Part shown: piece after piece, positions 1 to 7,880 of the stretch
Numbering within the stretch: the stretch's first letter is position 1
How the letters are laid out: each line of letters opens with the position of its first letter
Origin: Candidatus Calditenuaceae archaeon
GTDB lineage: Archaea > Thermoproteota > Nitrososphaeria_A > Caldarchaeales > Calditenuaceae
NCBI GenBank assembly: GCA_025059595.1
Contig: JANXDI010000029.1
Location: 62,001 to 126,000 of the forward strand
Direction: 5' to 3'
Length of the DNA stretch: 64,000 nt
Notes under the pieces: generated by a model
What the model was told of the DNA's origin: nothing
Database searches by the model: none
What the model saw: only the letters and a program-made list of their open reading frames with translations
Position numbers and translations under genes: made by a program

Positions 1-1
1 G

Positions 2-277
2 AACATCAGAGTCTTGGTCGGCGTGAACCACACGGTTGTCTGGATTAACAAGGAGGACATAGACGTTTCCCACACAGTCACCCACATCAACCGATTATTT
101 GATTCAGGGCTCTTCGGCCCGGGCTTGAACTGGTCATATTCGTTCAGAGAGCCGGGACTCTACCAATACTTCTGCATTCCGCACCCTTGGATGAGAGGCT
201 CTGTGGAGGTTGAGAGATTATCCAGTGAGGAGGTTCAGGAGATATTAGCCTCGCTAGGTTTAGGGACTGAGGAATGA
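2..277 (+). CDS. Cupredoxin (blue-copper) domain protein, 3' part only
   Basis: The reading frame is open from the first bases of the window, so this is the C-terminal part of a longer gene. The protein carries the type 1 copper signature CIPHPWM (Cys, then His at +3 and Met at +6) near residue 60 of the visible part, and an upstream SHTVTH that can supply the other His ligand. This is the plastocyanin/halocyanin-like fold, which carries electrons or caps a copper enzyme outside the membrane. The N-terminus (signal peptide or further domains) is outside the window, so electron carrier versus multidomain oxidase cannot be decided. Its stop overlaps the ATG of the next gene by 4 bases (ATGA), so the two are probably co-transcribed. 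Confidence 0.8.
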   Translation, partial: NIRVLVGVNHTVVWINKEDIDVSHTVTHINRLFDSGLFGPGLNWSYSFREPGLYQYFCIPHPWMRGSVEVERLSSEEVQEILASLGLGTEE

Positions 278-942
278 GCCCAGAGCAGCCTATAGCGATT
301 CTAGGTGGAACAGCTGGGCTGGGTAGGGCGCTTGCGATGAGGCTTGTAGCAGCTGGCCGTAGGGTTGTGATAGGCTCTCGAGTGAAGGAGAGGGCTGAGA
401 AGGCTGCGGGCGATGTGAACAAGTTAGTAGGGGTGGAATTGGCTTCAGGTGATTTGAACGAGTCAGCCGCCTCGGTATGCGACATCGTCTTCTTCGCGGT
501 CCCCTTCGCAGGACTTTATCAGCTCGCAAAAGCTTTGAAGAAGGTGTTGAAGTCTGGGGCGATAGCTGTCTCATGTGTCGTCCCCCTAGAATCTGATGTC
601 GGTGGCACACCTGAGTATCTTGAACCCTCCAACGGCTCAGCAGCTGAGGCTCTACAGGCCACTTTGGGTAACGAAATCAAGGTCGTCTCCGCCCTGACGT
701 ATGTCTCAGCCCATGCGCTCGAAGACTTAAGCAACCCCGTTGACTGTGACATCGTCGTTTGTGGTGAAAGGGAAGCCTCCCAGAGAGTCATGGAGATCCT
801 TTCATTGATAAGCGGAGTCAGGCCACTTTACGTTGGCGGTCTCAAATATTCGAGAATTACGGAAAGGTTGACAGTTTTACTAATTGGTCTTAACAGACAG
901 TATAACTCCGACAGAGCGGGAATAAGATTTACATATATTTGA
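274..942 (+). CDS. NADPH-dependent F420 reductase-like protein
   Basis: 222 residues with an N-terminal Rossmann nucleotide-binding motif (AILGGTAGLGRALA, residues 7-20) followed by GSRVKERAE, typical of NADPH-binding F420H2:NADP oxidoreductases (Fno/NpdG family). The C-terminal NRQYNSDRAGIRFTYI matches the family's conserved NxxYxxxxAGIRFTGI ending, so the protein looks complete and in family register. The expected role is hydride transfer between F420 and NADP(H) in the cytoplasm. Start ATG overlaps the stop of the preceding copper-protein gene by 4 bases. F420 biosynthesis genes elsewhere in this window (24490-26048) agree with cofactor use. Paralogues acting on other substrates exist, so F420 specificity is inferred. 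Confidence 0.85.
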   Translation: MSPEQPIAILGGTAGLGRALAMRLVAAGRRVVIGSRVKERAEKAAGDVNKLVGVELASGDLNESAASVCDIVFFAVPFAGLYQLAKALKKVLKSGAIAVSCVVPLESDVGGTPEYLEPSNGSAAEALQATLGNEIKVVSALTYVSAHALEDLSNPVDCDIVVCGEREASQRVMEILSLISGVRPLYVGGLKYSRITERLTVLLIGLNRQYNSDRAGIRFTYI

Positions 943-973
943 AAGAGGAGCATGTTATTGGCGGTGAAGGAGA

Positions 974-2320
974 ATGAGCACGACGATCTTCCGAGCTTAC
1001 GATATACGGGGGAGGTATCCTAACGACATAAACGAGGTGGTCGCTTACCGCGTTGGACTCTCTTTCGCAAGAATGCTGGGAGGTGATGGGAGAGTTCTCG
1101 TTGGGAGAGATGTGAGGCTGAGCGGGCCGAGACTTTCGGAGGCATTAGCTGGGGGATTGGAGGATGGTGGATTGGAGGTGAAGGACGCTGGGGTGGTGCC
1201 GACGCCGGTACTTTACTTAGGTGTGGTTGAGCTGGGCTATAATGGCGGAGTCCAAGTAACAGCGAGCCATAACCCTCCCGAGTGGAACGGCTTCAAACTT
1301 GTTATGGGTGATGGTGAAACAGTTTCGGAGTTAAAGGGAATGAGCCGCCTCAGGGAAATCTATGAGGAAACTAAAGCGAGTAGCCCGAGAAGAATCAAGG
1401 TGGACAAAGCAGACATAGTCACACATTATGTGGAGAGGGTCAAAGGGTTGGTGAAGCCAAAAAGGAGGGTTAGTATTTTAGTCGACTTCTCTAACGGGGC
1501 GGGATGCGTGGTCGGACCGAGACTTCTCAGGGAGATTGGCTGCGAGCTAACCGCCCTTAACGAGGAGCCTAATGGACGCTTTCCAGCCCATTCTCCTGAG
1601 CCAACACCGGAAACCCTCAAAGAGCTAGCTGAAGCTTTGAGGGAGAGCGGGGCTGAGTTCGGTGCTGGGCTGGATGGTGACGCGGACCGTTCAGTTTTTC
1701 TCGACGACAAGGGAAGGTTTCTCGAGGGAGACCTGTCTCTGGCGGTCTTCCTTCATGGGCTCGAGAGGAGAGGCAGGGTTGTCTATGACGTGAGCTGTAG
1801 CTCCGTAGTGGAGGATATCGCCCTGAGGCTCGGCTTTGAGCCTGTTCTCAGCAGGACCGGCCGCGCATTCATGTTGAGCAAAGTAAGAGAGGTATCAGCA
1901 ATAATTGGAGGTGAAAAGAGCAACCACCTATACTTCTCGGAGCTGCACGGGTTTGACGACGGCATATACGCGGTGGCTAAGATGGTTGAACTGGTCTCCA
2001 AGCTTGATAGACCACTCTCAGATTTAGTTGATAGTTTCCCAAAATATTTCGCCTCGAGCATCAAGGCAGTTGAGGTCCCAGACGAGATTAAGCGAAAGGT
2101 TGTTGAGAGGGCTGGTCAGAGGCTGAGACCCGGGGCGACTAGACTTATTGAGATAGATGGAGTCAAGGCGTATTTAGAGGACGGCTGGATACTTATCAGG
2201 CCATCTAACACCATGCCACAAGTGAAATACACGGCTGAGTCTAAGACGCGTGAAGGCCTTGAAAAGCTTGTGCAGCTAGCTGAGAGGACGATATCTGAGG
2301 TGCTTCAAAAGGGTGCCTGA
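974..2320 (+). CDS. Phosphomannomutase/phosphoglucomutase
   Basis: 448 residues, the usual length for archaeal alpha-D-phosphohexomutases, which interconvert hexose 1- and 6-phosphates (mannose, glucose or glucosamine) for sugar nucleotide synthesis. All signature loops are present: the phosphoserine loop TASHNP (about residue 97), the metal loop GLDGDADRS (about 234), the sugar-binding GGEKSNH (about 317) and the phosphate-binding loop RPSNTMPQVKY near the C-terminus. The last loop has Met where Glu is usual in the RPSNTEP form, a minor deviation. Starts ATG 31 bp after the previous stop. The following DedA-type gene overlaps its end by 8 bases, suggesting one operon. Substrate preference cannot be read from the sequence. 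Confidence 0.92.
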   Translation: MSTTIFRAYDIRGRYPNDINEVVAYRVGLSFARMLGGDGRVLVGRDVRLSGPRLSEALAGGLEDGGLEVKDAGVVPTPVLYLGVVELGYNGGVQVTASHNPPEWNGFKLVMGDGETVSELKGMSRLREIYEETKASSPRRIKVDKADIVTHYVERVKGLVKPKRRVSILVDFSNGAGCVVGPRLLREIGCELTALNEEPNGRFPAHSPEPTPETLKELAEALRESGAEFGAGLDGDADRSVFLDDKGRFLEGDLSLAVFLHGLERRGRVVYDVSCSSVVEDIALRLGFEPVLSRTGRAFMLSKVREVSAIIGGEKSNHLYFSELHGFDDGIYAVAKMVELVSKLDRPLSDLVDSFPKYFASSIKAVEVPDEIKRKVVERAGQRLRPGATRLIEIDGVKAYLEDGWILIRPSNTMPQVKYTAESKTREGLEKLVQLAERTISEVLQKGA

Positions 2321-3002
2321 CTTCGCGGCATTAAACGAGTTCTTTAGACAGCTTGAGGTCTTTGCCCTACAGACCGGTTACCCCGGCGTATTCTTACTCT
2401 CCCTTTTCGGGAGTGCGATACCTTTCCTTCCACTCCCCTACCTCTTCGTTGTAGTCATACTCTCGGGGATACTCGACCCCCTTACCCTCGGCTTGGTCTC
2501 TGGTCTCGGTGGAGCCATCGGGAAAATTACTTCATACTCTGTGGGGAGGCTAAGTTACAGGTTTCTCAGCTGGGAGAGGAGGAGGAAGATGGATGCTCTC
2601 AACAGGCTCATAACCAGGTATGGTGCAGTCGGCGTCTTCATTTTCGCGCTCACTCCTCTCCCAGACGACGTATACTACATACCCATCGGAATGACTCGAT
2701 ATTCGTTTTCAAGGTTCATGGTCTTCAGCGCGGCAGGAAAAGTCTTATTAGCCATAATAGTGGCGTACCTCGGCAAGGCTTACTTGGAAACTCTAGAATT
2801 TCTACTCAACGGCGGAGTGGCTGGTACAGTCGTCTCGATAGCCTTTCTCGCGGTTATCACGGCTGTGATGTTGAGGGTCGATTGGGAGCTTTTCGCAGCC
2901 TATTTTGAGAAGGAAGGAATCAAAGGAGTCTTAGCAAACCTTGCAGAGATACTTGCCCTGAAGCGTAATAAAGCTGGGCCACGAGGGTCGAGCCCGGAGT
3001 AA
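2313..3002 (+). CDS. DedA/VTT-family membrane protein
   Basis: 229 residues with several hydrophobic segments. A re-entrant-like N-terminal region (GSAIPFLPLPYLF) and the family-style motif FALTPLPDDVYYIPIGMTRYSF in the middle are characteristic of DedA/VTT (SNARE-associated) proteins, which act in lipid scrambling and membrane homeostasis. Here the usual arginine of the F/YxR motif is replaced by TPLPDD, as in several archaeal members. A basic loop (SWERRRKMDALNR) follows the first membrane pair. The GTG start lies inside the end of the phosphohexomutase gene (8-base overlap), implying translational coupling. The precise substrate is unknown. Confidence 0.8.
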   Translation: MPDFAALNEFFRQLEVFALQTGYPGVFLLSLFGSAIPFLPLPYLFVVVILSGILDPLTLGLVSGLGGAIGKITSYSVGRLSYRFLSWERRRKMDALNRLITRYGAVGVFIFALTPLPDDVYYIPIGMTRYSFSRFMVFSAAGKVLLAIIVAYLGKAYLETLEFLLNGGVAGTVVSIAFLAVITAVMLRVDWELFAAYFEKEGIKGVLANLAEILALKRNKAGPRGSSPE

Positions 3003-3028
3003 CAGGGAGTCGCTCTGAATGAACCTTT

Positions 3029-4288
3029 TTGACCACGGTCTGTATTAGTCTGATCGTGCAGAGGAAGGAGGCTCCTTCTAGCAGGAGATATAAGAGCTAT
3101 GAGATAGGGATAGTTGATGAGAATTCGTCCTATCTTGGAGTTGATAGACGTCTCCTGATGGAAAACGCCGGCGCAGCTGTTGCTAGGGTTGTAGCGGGTG
3201 AGCTGTCAGGTCTCAACTCCCTCAATATAGTTGTAGTCGCGGGGCCCGGGAATAACGGTGGTGACGGCTTCGTGGCTGCCCGGCATTTAGCAGGTCGCGT
3301 CAGGAGACTCTCTGTAATTTTACTCGCCCGGCCAGAGCATATCAGAACTCCAGAGGCCGACTCCAACTGGAAGGCTCTAAGTAGAATGAGAAGCGTAGAA
3401 CTTCACATCGCCCCCACACTCAGCGACCTCCTCGCGGTAGAGGAAGTAATCAGGCAGGCGGACGTCATCATAGACGGAATCTTCGGAACAGGGATTAGAG
3501 GTGAGATCAGAGAACCGTTTTGCACCGCAATAAACATCATTAACGAATCTCGGGCGCGGATATTCTCCATCGATGTCCCATCCGGCCTAGACCCAGACAC
3601 GGGCTCCTACATCCTCGCCGTGAAGCCGAGCGTCACGGTAACACTTCACGGAGCGAAGCCATTTCTAGACTTAGCCACCGGGATTGCCGGGAGAGTATAT
3701 GTCGAGCCCATCGGTGCGCCTCCCGACGCAGAGACCGTGGCTGGACCTGGCGACCTCTACTACGCCAAATCGAGGTCTTTGAGAGCATCCCCCGCGTTTG
3801 TTACTGGAGGTGGTGAAGCCGCGGCGGGTGCTTTGGATGCGTTGAGATTGTTTGATGTCGAGCCTCGCCATATCGGCGGTCTCGAGGGGTTGGAGGTCAA
3901 GGTTGGGGAGACGCTGGTCTCTGATAAAGCTCTTAGGGGCGAGGCAGGCCGCATATCTCTCGTGAGAAGAGCTAGTGAACAGGGTGTAGAGGATGCCTTC
4001 AACCTCGCTAAAAGCTTAGGCCATCCCGTCTACATCGTGGGTGGCTGGGACTCAATCTCGGACGGCCGCCTCGTGAAGTCCAACTGGATTGAGCCTCCAA
4101 TAGACTCTGAGTACGCTCGGGGGGTTGTCACGTCTCTTTCAGCTGTCTTCCTCGAGAGCGGAGCGGAGCCAATCTACGCTCTCGGTGCGGCGTGCTATGC
4201 GGCGCGGAGGCCCCTTAGAGAGGCTGGTCCATCTGATAAGCGGGACTATCTTGAGGCGTTGAGGAGGCTTCTCACTGGTAGCGACTAG
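3029..4288 (+). CDS. NAD(P)H-hydrate epimerase with a degenerate second domain
   Basis: 419 residues. Residues about 25-230 are a complete YjeF_N domain: RRLLMENAG, the GPGNNGGDG loop (72-80), DGIFGTG (149-155), SIDVPSGLDPDTG (180-192) and VTVTLHGAKP. This domain epimerises damaged NADHX/NADPHX. In bifunctional relatives it is followed by a dehydratase domain of about 270 residues with a GTGDVL-type motif. Here only about 190 residues follow, with no recognisable GTGD, and RGVVTSLSAVFLESGAEP only loosely recalls the last helix of that fold. The dehydratase is therefore probably inactive or remodelled. The TTG at 3029 is the longest start; a GTG at 3056 would trim nine residues before the domain begins. 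The last 4 bases overlap the convergent gene. Confidence 0.85.
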   Translation: MTTVCISLIVQRKEAPSSRRYKSYEIGIVDENSSYLGVDRRLLMENAGAAVARVVAGELSGLNSLNIVVVAGPGNNGGDGFVAARHLAGRVRRLSVILLARPEHIRTPEADSNWKALSRMRSVELHIAPTLSDLLAVEEVIRQADVIIDGIFGTGIRGEIREPFCTAINIINESRARIFSIDVPSGLDPDTGSYILAVKPSVTVTLHGAKPFLDLATGIAGRVYVEPIGAPPDAETVAGPGDLYYAKSRSLRASPAFVTGGGEAAAGALDALRLFDVEPRHIGGLEGLEVKVGETLVSDKALRGEAGRISLVRRASEQGVEDAFNLAKSLGHPVYIVGGWDSISDGRLVKSNWIEPPIDSEYARGVVTSLSAVFLESGAEPIYALGAACYAARRPLREAGPSDKRDYLEALRRLLTGSD

Positions 4289-5094
4289 ACCGCTCTTAGC
4301 TTCGAGAGAATATTGAGGAGACCGTTAAACGACTCTACTGTCCCATCTTCCTTGTTGCCCCCAGGAGGAGTGTAGTGTGTCTCGAGGGAGAGGACGCCTC
4401 TGAAGCTCTGACCCAAGCTGCGGAGCTGCCCAAGATAATCTATAGCTCCGGAACCTATTGGCTTAAACTTAAAGGCACCATTCTCAACAACCGCGTCCTT
4501 CAGATGTACATGAACTATGGCGTCCCTCACCTGCTCATACCCCTCAGGATAGGGCTCTTCCCTCGCGAAAAACGCATTACCCGGGTCCCAGAGAACCTTG
4601 AGCCACCTACTATTTACCGCCTCAAGAAGTTTCCGTGTCTCCTTTCCCGTCCCGACCATGCAGCTATACTCGTTCTCTACGGCAAGGGTAATGCCCTCAC
4701 TTGATGCTAGGTCTAAGGCTCGTGAAAGAATTTCAGTTATACGTTCAAGATTTTTAGCTAGCCCACCATGCCACCAGAAAGTAAAGACCCTAGTGAAATT
4801 CAGGTCTAATAGCTTCGTTATCTCAATCGCCCTCTCCAGAGTACTCAGACTCCAATCAATACCAGCCTCGTCATGGATGTAAACCTTGAAGGCGTAAGAA
4901 TCTATGTTGGAGATTTGCAGTCCAAGCTTTGAGGCGAGACTCCGCAGCTCAAGAATCTCGGCGTCGCTGAGAAGGCAGACGTTCTTTCCTCGAACATCCC
5001 TTATCTCGATATGTGTCGCCCCGAGGCGCTTAGCTACCTTAAAGGCGTGCTCAGGGTTCTGTGAAATTTCGTCGGAGACTATGCCGATGTTCAT
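4285..5094 (-). CDS. Sugar phosphate isomerase/epimerase (xylose isomerase-like TIM barrel), copy 1
   Basis: 269 residues of the AP_endonuc_2/xylose-isomerase-like TIM barrel family. It begins MNIGIVSDEISQNPEHAFKVAK and shows the family's metal-site strands: a Glu in EIRDVRG, Glu in VENEYS, Asp in LWDPGNAF, the His-containing VHVHLKD, and Glu in LSLETHY. Such enzymes isomerise or epimerise sugars, inosose or hydroxypyruvate. The substrate is not identifiable here. It is the last gene of a minus-strand trio with a second barrel (4-base overlap at 5091-5094) and a Gfo/Idh dehydrogenase, a combination common in inositol or rare-sugar catabolism. The 3' end overlaps the convergent epimerase gene by 4 bases. 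Confidence 0.85.
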   Translation of the reverse strand: MNIGIVSDEISQNPEHAFKVAKRLGATHIEIRDVRGKNVCLLSDAEILELRSLASKLGLQISNIDSYAFKVYIHDEAGIDWSLSTLERAIEITKLLDLNFTRVFTFWWHGGLAKNLERITEILSRALDLASSEGITLAVENEYSCMVGTGKETRKLLEAVNSRWLKVLWDPGNAFFAREEPYPEGYEQVRDAIVHVHLKDAVVENGAFKFKPIGSGAIDYLGQLRSLGQSFRGVLSLETHYTPPGGNKEDGTVESFNGLLNILSKLRAV

Positions 5095-5861
5095 ATCAAC
5101 CGCCTCAGATAGTCGCGATATATAGGTAGAATCACGTCTCCGCTCGGAAGTTCTCTATGCCAAAACCTCTCCCACTCAACCGAGACAAAACCATCATAAC
5201 CAGAACTCTTAAGGTCAGACAATATCTCGTTCAGGGGAACTGTGCCTTCTCCTGGCGGGGTGAACACTCTCCTGCCACCTCTCACGATGAAATCCTTGAT
5301 ATGTACATGCGCAACTCTATCCGCCAAAAGATTGAATGCCTCTCCATGTGTCCAGCCGGCAAAGATGACATTTGCTGGGTCGTAGAGGAACTTCACTTCG
5401 CTACAGTTGGAGATTAAAGCTCGGATGTTGGGGAGCTCGGCTAAGACGTCATGAGTCTCTACAAGTACCTGGACTCCCCTCTTACCCGCCATCCTTTCAA
5501 GCTCCCTGTAACAATCAGCCAGCGCTTCCGCACTCAAAGACTCGCCTCCCCCGTAAACTCTCACACCAATGGCTCCCACATCCGCAGCCATCTCTATGAC
5601 GGAGGACGCGAGGGCTAAAGCCTCTCTCCTCCCACTTGTTAGGTCAGAAAGCCTTAAATAACTCGATAAGACGGGAACGGGAATGTCAAATGACCTTAGG
5701 GTTTCGCGCACATCCCTCGGTATCGGGTGCTCGGGTTTCAGGTGAACGCCGTCGTCGGCGACTCTTAGCTCCACTCCATCAAATTTCATGTTCACGGCCC
5801 GCTGAAGCACTTCAGCTAATGTTAGCTCTGGATAAGCTAGGCTGGTGAAGCTCAGCTTCAA
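5091..5861 (-). CDS. Sugar phosphate isomerase/epimerase (xylose isomerase-like TIM barrel), copy 2
   Basis: About 256 residues and a paralogue of its downstream neighbour. Seen motifs: FDGVELRV, VLVETHDV, FLYDPANVIFAG, VAHVHIKDF and VSVEWERFW, the metal-binding strands of the AP_endonuc_2-like barrel. I prefer the TTG at 5861. It overlaps the TGA of the upstream Gfo/Idh gene (TTGA), has the Shine-Dalgarno-like GGGGAGAG five bases upstream, and gives the family-like start MKLSFTSLAYPEL. The ATG at 5894 would add 11 residues and a 37-base overlap. The substrate is unknown. Two barrels plus a dehydrogenase suggest successive oxidation and isomerisation of a cyclitol or sugar. Confidence 0.83.
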   Translation of the reverse strand: MKLSFTSLAYPELTLAEVLQRAVNMKFDGVELRVADDGVHLKPEHPIPRDVRETLRSFDIPVPVLSSYLRLSDLTSGRREALALASSVIEMAADVGAIGVRVYGGGESLSAEALADCYRELERMAGKRGVQVLVETHDVLAELPNIRALISNCSEVKFLYDPANVIFAGWTHGEAFNLLADRVAHVHIKDFIVRGGRRVFTPPGEGTVPLNEILSDLKSSGYDGFVSVEWERFWHRELPSGDVILPIYRDYLRRLI

Positions 5862-6907
5862 GGAATCTCTCCCCTTCCCCTGAGAGGAAGGCATACTCTC
5901 TCACCGCTCTCCGCACTCAAATAAATTGCCTTAATTAACTCGAGGCTCTTCACCCCCTCTTCACCGCTCACGAGGAACTCTTGACCGTCTCTTATTCGTG
6001 AAGCGAAGTCGTAGACTAGTGCTCGATGGAGCTCTCCAAACTTGATTTCACCGCCTACTAAGATTGGGCCGTCGCTGTCAGTCCAGATGCTTAGATTGTA
6101 GTCGCGTAGCTCGGCCTGCCCATTTGTGCCGAAAACCCTTATCGCTCTGTACTGCCTCGATGTTGGGCGCGTGTTTACTGTTGCGGAGATCGTGCCTAAT
6201 GCCCCGCTCTTGAATTTGACGACCGCGGCGGCTGAGTCCTCAACCTCAATCGAGGGATGTGTGAAGTTTGAGATAAGTCCTGACAAACTTTGAACCTCGC
6301 CCCCAATCCAGAGCATGAGGTCCAACGTATGTATTGCCTGATTCATGAGGACGCCGCCGCCCTCAGTCTCCCAATACCCCCGCCAACTCCTCGCCACAGC
6401 ATCGCTCCTATAGTATTCAGCCTCGCCCCTCCACCACTTCAGCTCCGCCTCTATGAGATAGACGCTACCCAAAGCTCCTCCAGTAGCCGCCTCCCTAAGC
6501 CGCCTCGCAGCCTCAAGATACCTCTCTTGAAAAACGACTCCTAGTTTGAGCCCAAGCCTTTTCGCAGTCTCGGAGATGAGCCGCGCTCCACTGAGAGTCG
6601 TGGCCATCGGCTTCTCAACAAGAACGTGCTTGCCATTCTGAAGACAGTAGAGCGTCATGGGCGCGTGAAGGTAGCTGGGGGTGGATATGAGGAGAGCCTC
6701 GACTTCGGGGTTACGAACAGCCTCGTCTATCGACGTATAGGCGGCCGCGCCAAACTGTCTACCAGCACTTTCAGCCCTCTCTCGAACTATGTCAACTACC
6801 GCGACCAACCGGCAATTATCAAGCAACGCTATATTCCTTGCATGAATCTGCCCTATAACGCCGAGGCCGACAACCGCAAAACCGACCTTATCCAACTCAA
6901 TCTTCAT
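5858..6907 (-). CDS. Gfo/Idh/MocA-family NAD(P)-dependent oxidoreductase
   Basis: 349 residues from the ATG at 6907. It has an N-terminal Rossmann domain with GLGVIGQIHARNI (dinucleotide loop) and the family's VEKPMATT motif carrying the catalytic-region lysine (EKP). The C-terminal half is the alpha/beta substrate domain, with GGVLMNQAIHTLDLMLW (the family H-x-x-D helix). These enzymes oxidise sugars, inositols or amino sugars. The frame is open further upstream, but that extension runs through the tRNA-Arg gene and is not a plausible N-terminus. It is first in a minus-strand trio with two sugar-isomerase barrels. Only 37 bp separate its start from the tRNA, so it may be read from a promoter upstream of the tRNA. 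Confidence 0.88.
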   Translation of the reverse strand: MKIELDKVGFAVVGLGVIGQIHARNIALLDNCRLVAVVDIVRERAESAGRQFGAAAYTSIDEAVRNPEVEALLISTPSYLHAPMTLYCLQNGKHVLVEKPMATTLSGARLISETAKRLGLKLGVVFQERYLEAARRLREAATGGALGSVYLIEAELKWWRGEAEYYRSDAVARSWRGYWETEGGGVLMNQAIHTLDLMLWIGGEVQSLSGLISNFTHPSIEVEDSAAAVVKFKSGALGTISATVNTRPTSRQYRAIRVFGTNGQAELRDYNLSIWTDSDGPILVGGEIKFGELHRALVYDFASRIRDGQEFLVSGEEGVKSLELIKAIYLSAESGERVCLPLRGRGEIP

Positions 6908-6944
6908 GACTTTAACGAGGGTGATAAGGCTACCGCACCAGCTT

Positions 6945-7019
6945 CGGGCCCGGCGGGACTCGAACCCGCGACTTCCGGCTCCGGAGGCCGGCGCCCTATC
7001 CAAACTAGGCCACGGGCCC
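6945..7019 (-). tRNA. tRNA-Arg (anticodon CCG)
   Basis: The 75-nt reverse complement folds as a full cloverleaf: acceptor GGGCCCG/CGGGCCC, D-stem GCCU/GGGC, anticodon stem CCGGC/GCCGG with loop CUCCGGA (anticodon CCG, reads CGG), T-arm GCGGG-UUCGAGU-CCCGC, discriminator G. No CCA is encoded and no intron is present. It sits 8 bp beyond the end of the glycerophosphodiesterase gene and 37 bp before the Gfo/Idh start, all on the same strand. Confidence 0.95.
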
Positions 7020-7027
7020 TCGTGCGA

Positions 7028-7774
7028 CTATTGTTTATTTTCGTTTCTCAAGTAGTTAAGCAAAACGTCGGGATAGTCTGTGACTAGAGCGTCTGCACCA
7101 AGTTCAGCAAGTCTGAGGGCGTCGCCGACGTTGTTAACGGTCCAGACCGAGACTGACAGTAGCCTTCTGTGAGCGTGGCCTATTGTCTTTTCAGTCGCGT
7201 GGCCCATGTAAAGTGATAGGCCGTTAGCTGCGCAGCTAAAGACCTTTTGGATGGGCAGGTCGCCGCCAGCCTCATCATTGTCTTCAAGCCACCCTAAAGT
7301 CAGTATTCTGCCTACACGCGGCTCAACCAAGTAGGCGTTCTTGATAACCTCAGGGTAGAAACTGTCTATCACCACCCAGTTTAAGGCGTCGTATTCTTGG
7401 ACGAGTCGCAGAACTGCACGCTCGACACCCACCTCCTTTACCTCGATGTGAAGGACCGCTCTCCCAACGGTTTCGGACAGAACTTCCTCAAGTCTTGGAA
7501 CTGGCTCGCAACTAAATTCTTCTCCCTTCCAAGAGCCCGCGTCGAGCCTCATAATCTCCCCCCAAGTTAACTCTTTCACCTTCCCATGCCCGTTAGTTGT
7601 TCTATCAACTGTCTCATCGTGCATCAAAACCACTACCCCATCTTTTGTCATCCTCGCATCCACTTCGACGCCGTCAACTCCCAGCCTCAGGGCCTCCTTG
7701 ACAGCCCGAATAGTGTTCTCGGGGAACCTCCCCGAAAAACCTCTATGCGCAATAATCAGAGGTTTACGGCTCAT
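7028..7774 (-). CDS. Glycerophosphodiester phosphodiesterase
   Basis: 248 residues of the GDPD/PLC-like TIM barrel family. It hydrolyses glycerophosphodiesters to an alcohol and glycerol phosphate; in archaea it probably acts in lipid head-group turnover. Motifs seen: IAHRGFSGRFPENT at the N-terminus (catalytic His-Arg), VEVDARMTKDGVVVLMHD with the metal ligands and second catalytic His, and a conserved HIEVKEVG strand. The ATG at 7774 gives MSRKPLIIAHRG, the normal family start. A TATA-like CCTAAAAAC lies about 30 bp upstream. No signal peptide is visible, so it is expected in the cytoplasm. The stop is 8 bp from the tRNA-Arg gene. Confidence 0.92.
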   Translation of the reverse strand: MSRKPLIIAHRGFSGRFPENTIRAVKEALRLGVDGVEVDARMTKDGVVVLMHDETVDRTTNGHGKVKELTWGEIMRLDAGSWKGEEFSCEPVPRLEEVLSETVGRAVLHIEVKEVGVERAVLRLVQEYDALNWVVIDSFYPEVIKNAYLVEPRVGRILTLGWLEDNDEAGGDLPIQKVFSCAANGLSLYMGHATEKTIGHAHRRLLSVSVWTVNNVGDALRLAELGADALVTDYPDVLLNYLRNENKQ

Positions 7775-7880
7775 GGCGCTGCTTCTCGACCAATACCAGT
7801 TTTTAGGATTTCTTATAGTTAAGGTTCGCCTGATAAGCGAATATTTTGAAAATCAATTCACTTCGCCGGACCCCGAAGTC

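Noticed and set aside
6908..7003. N-terminal extension of the Gfo/Idh dehydrogenase (32 extra residues)
   Set aside because: The extension runs through the tRNA-Arg gene and contains tRNA-encoded sequence. The family start with its Rossmann strand is at the ATG at 6907.
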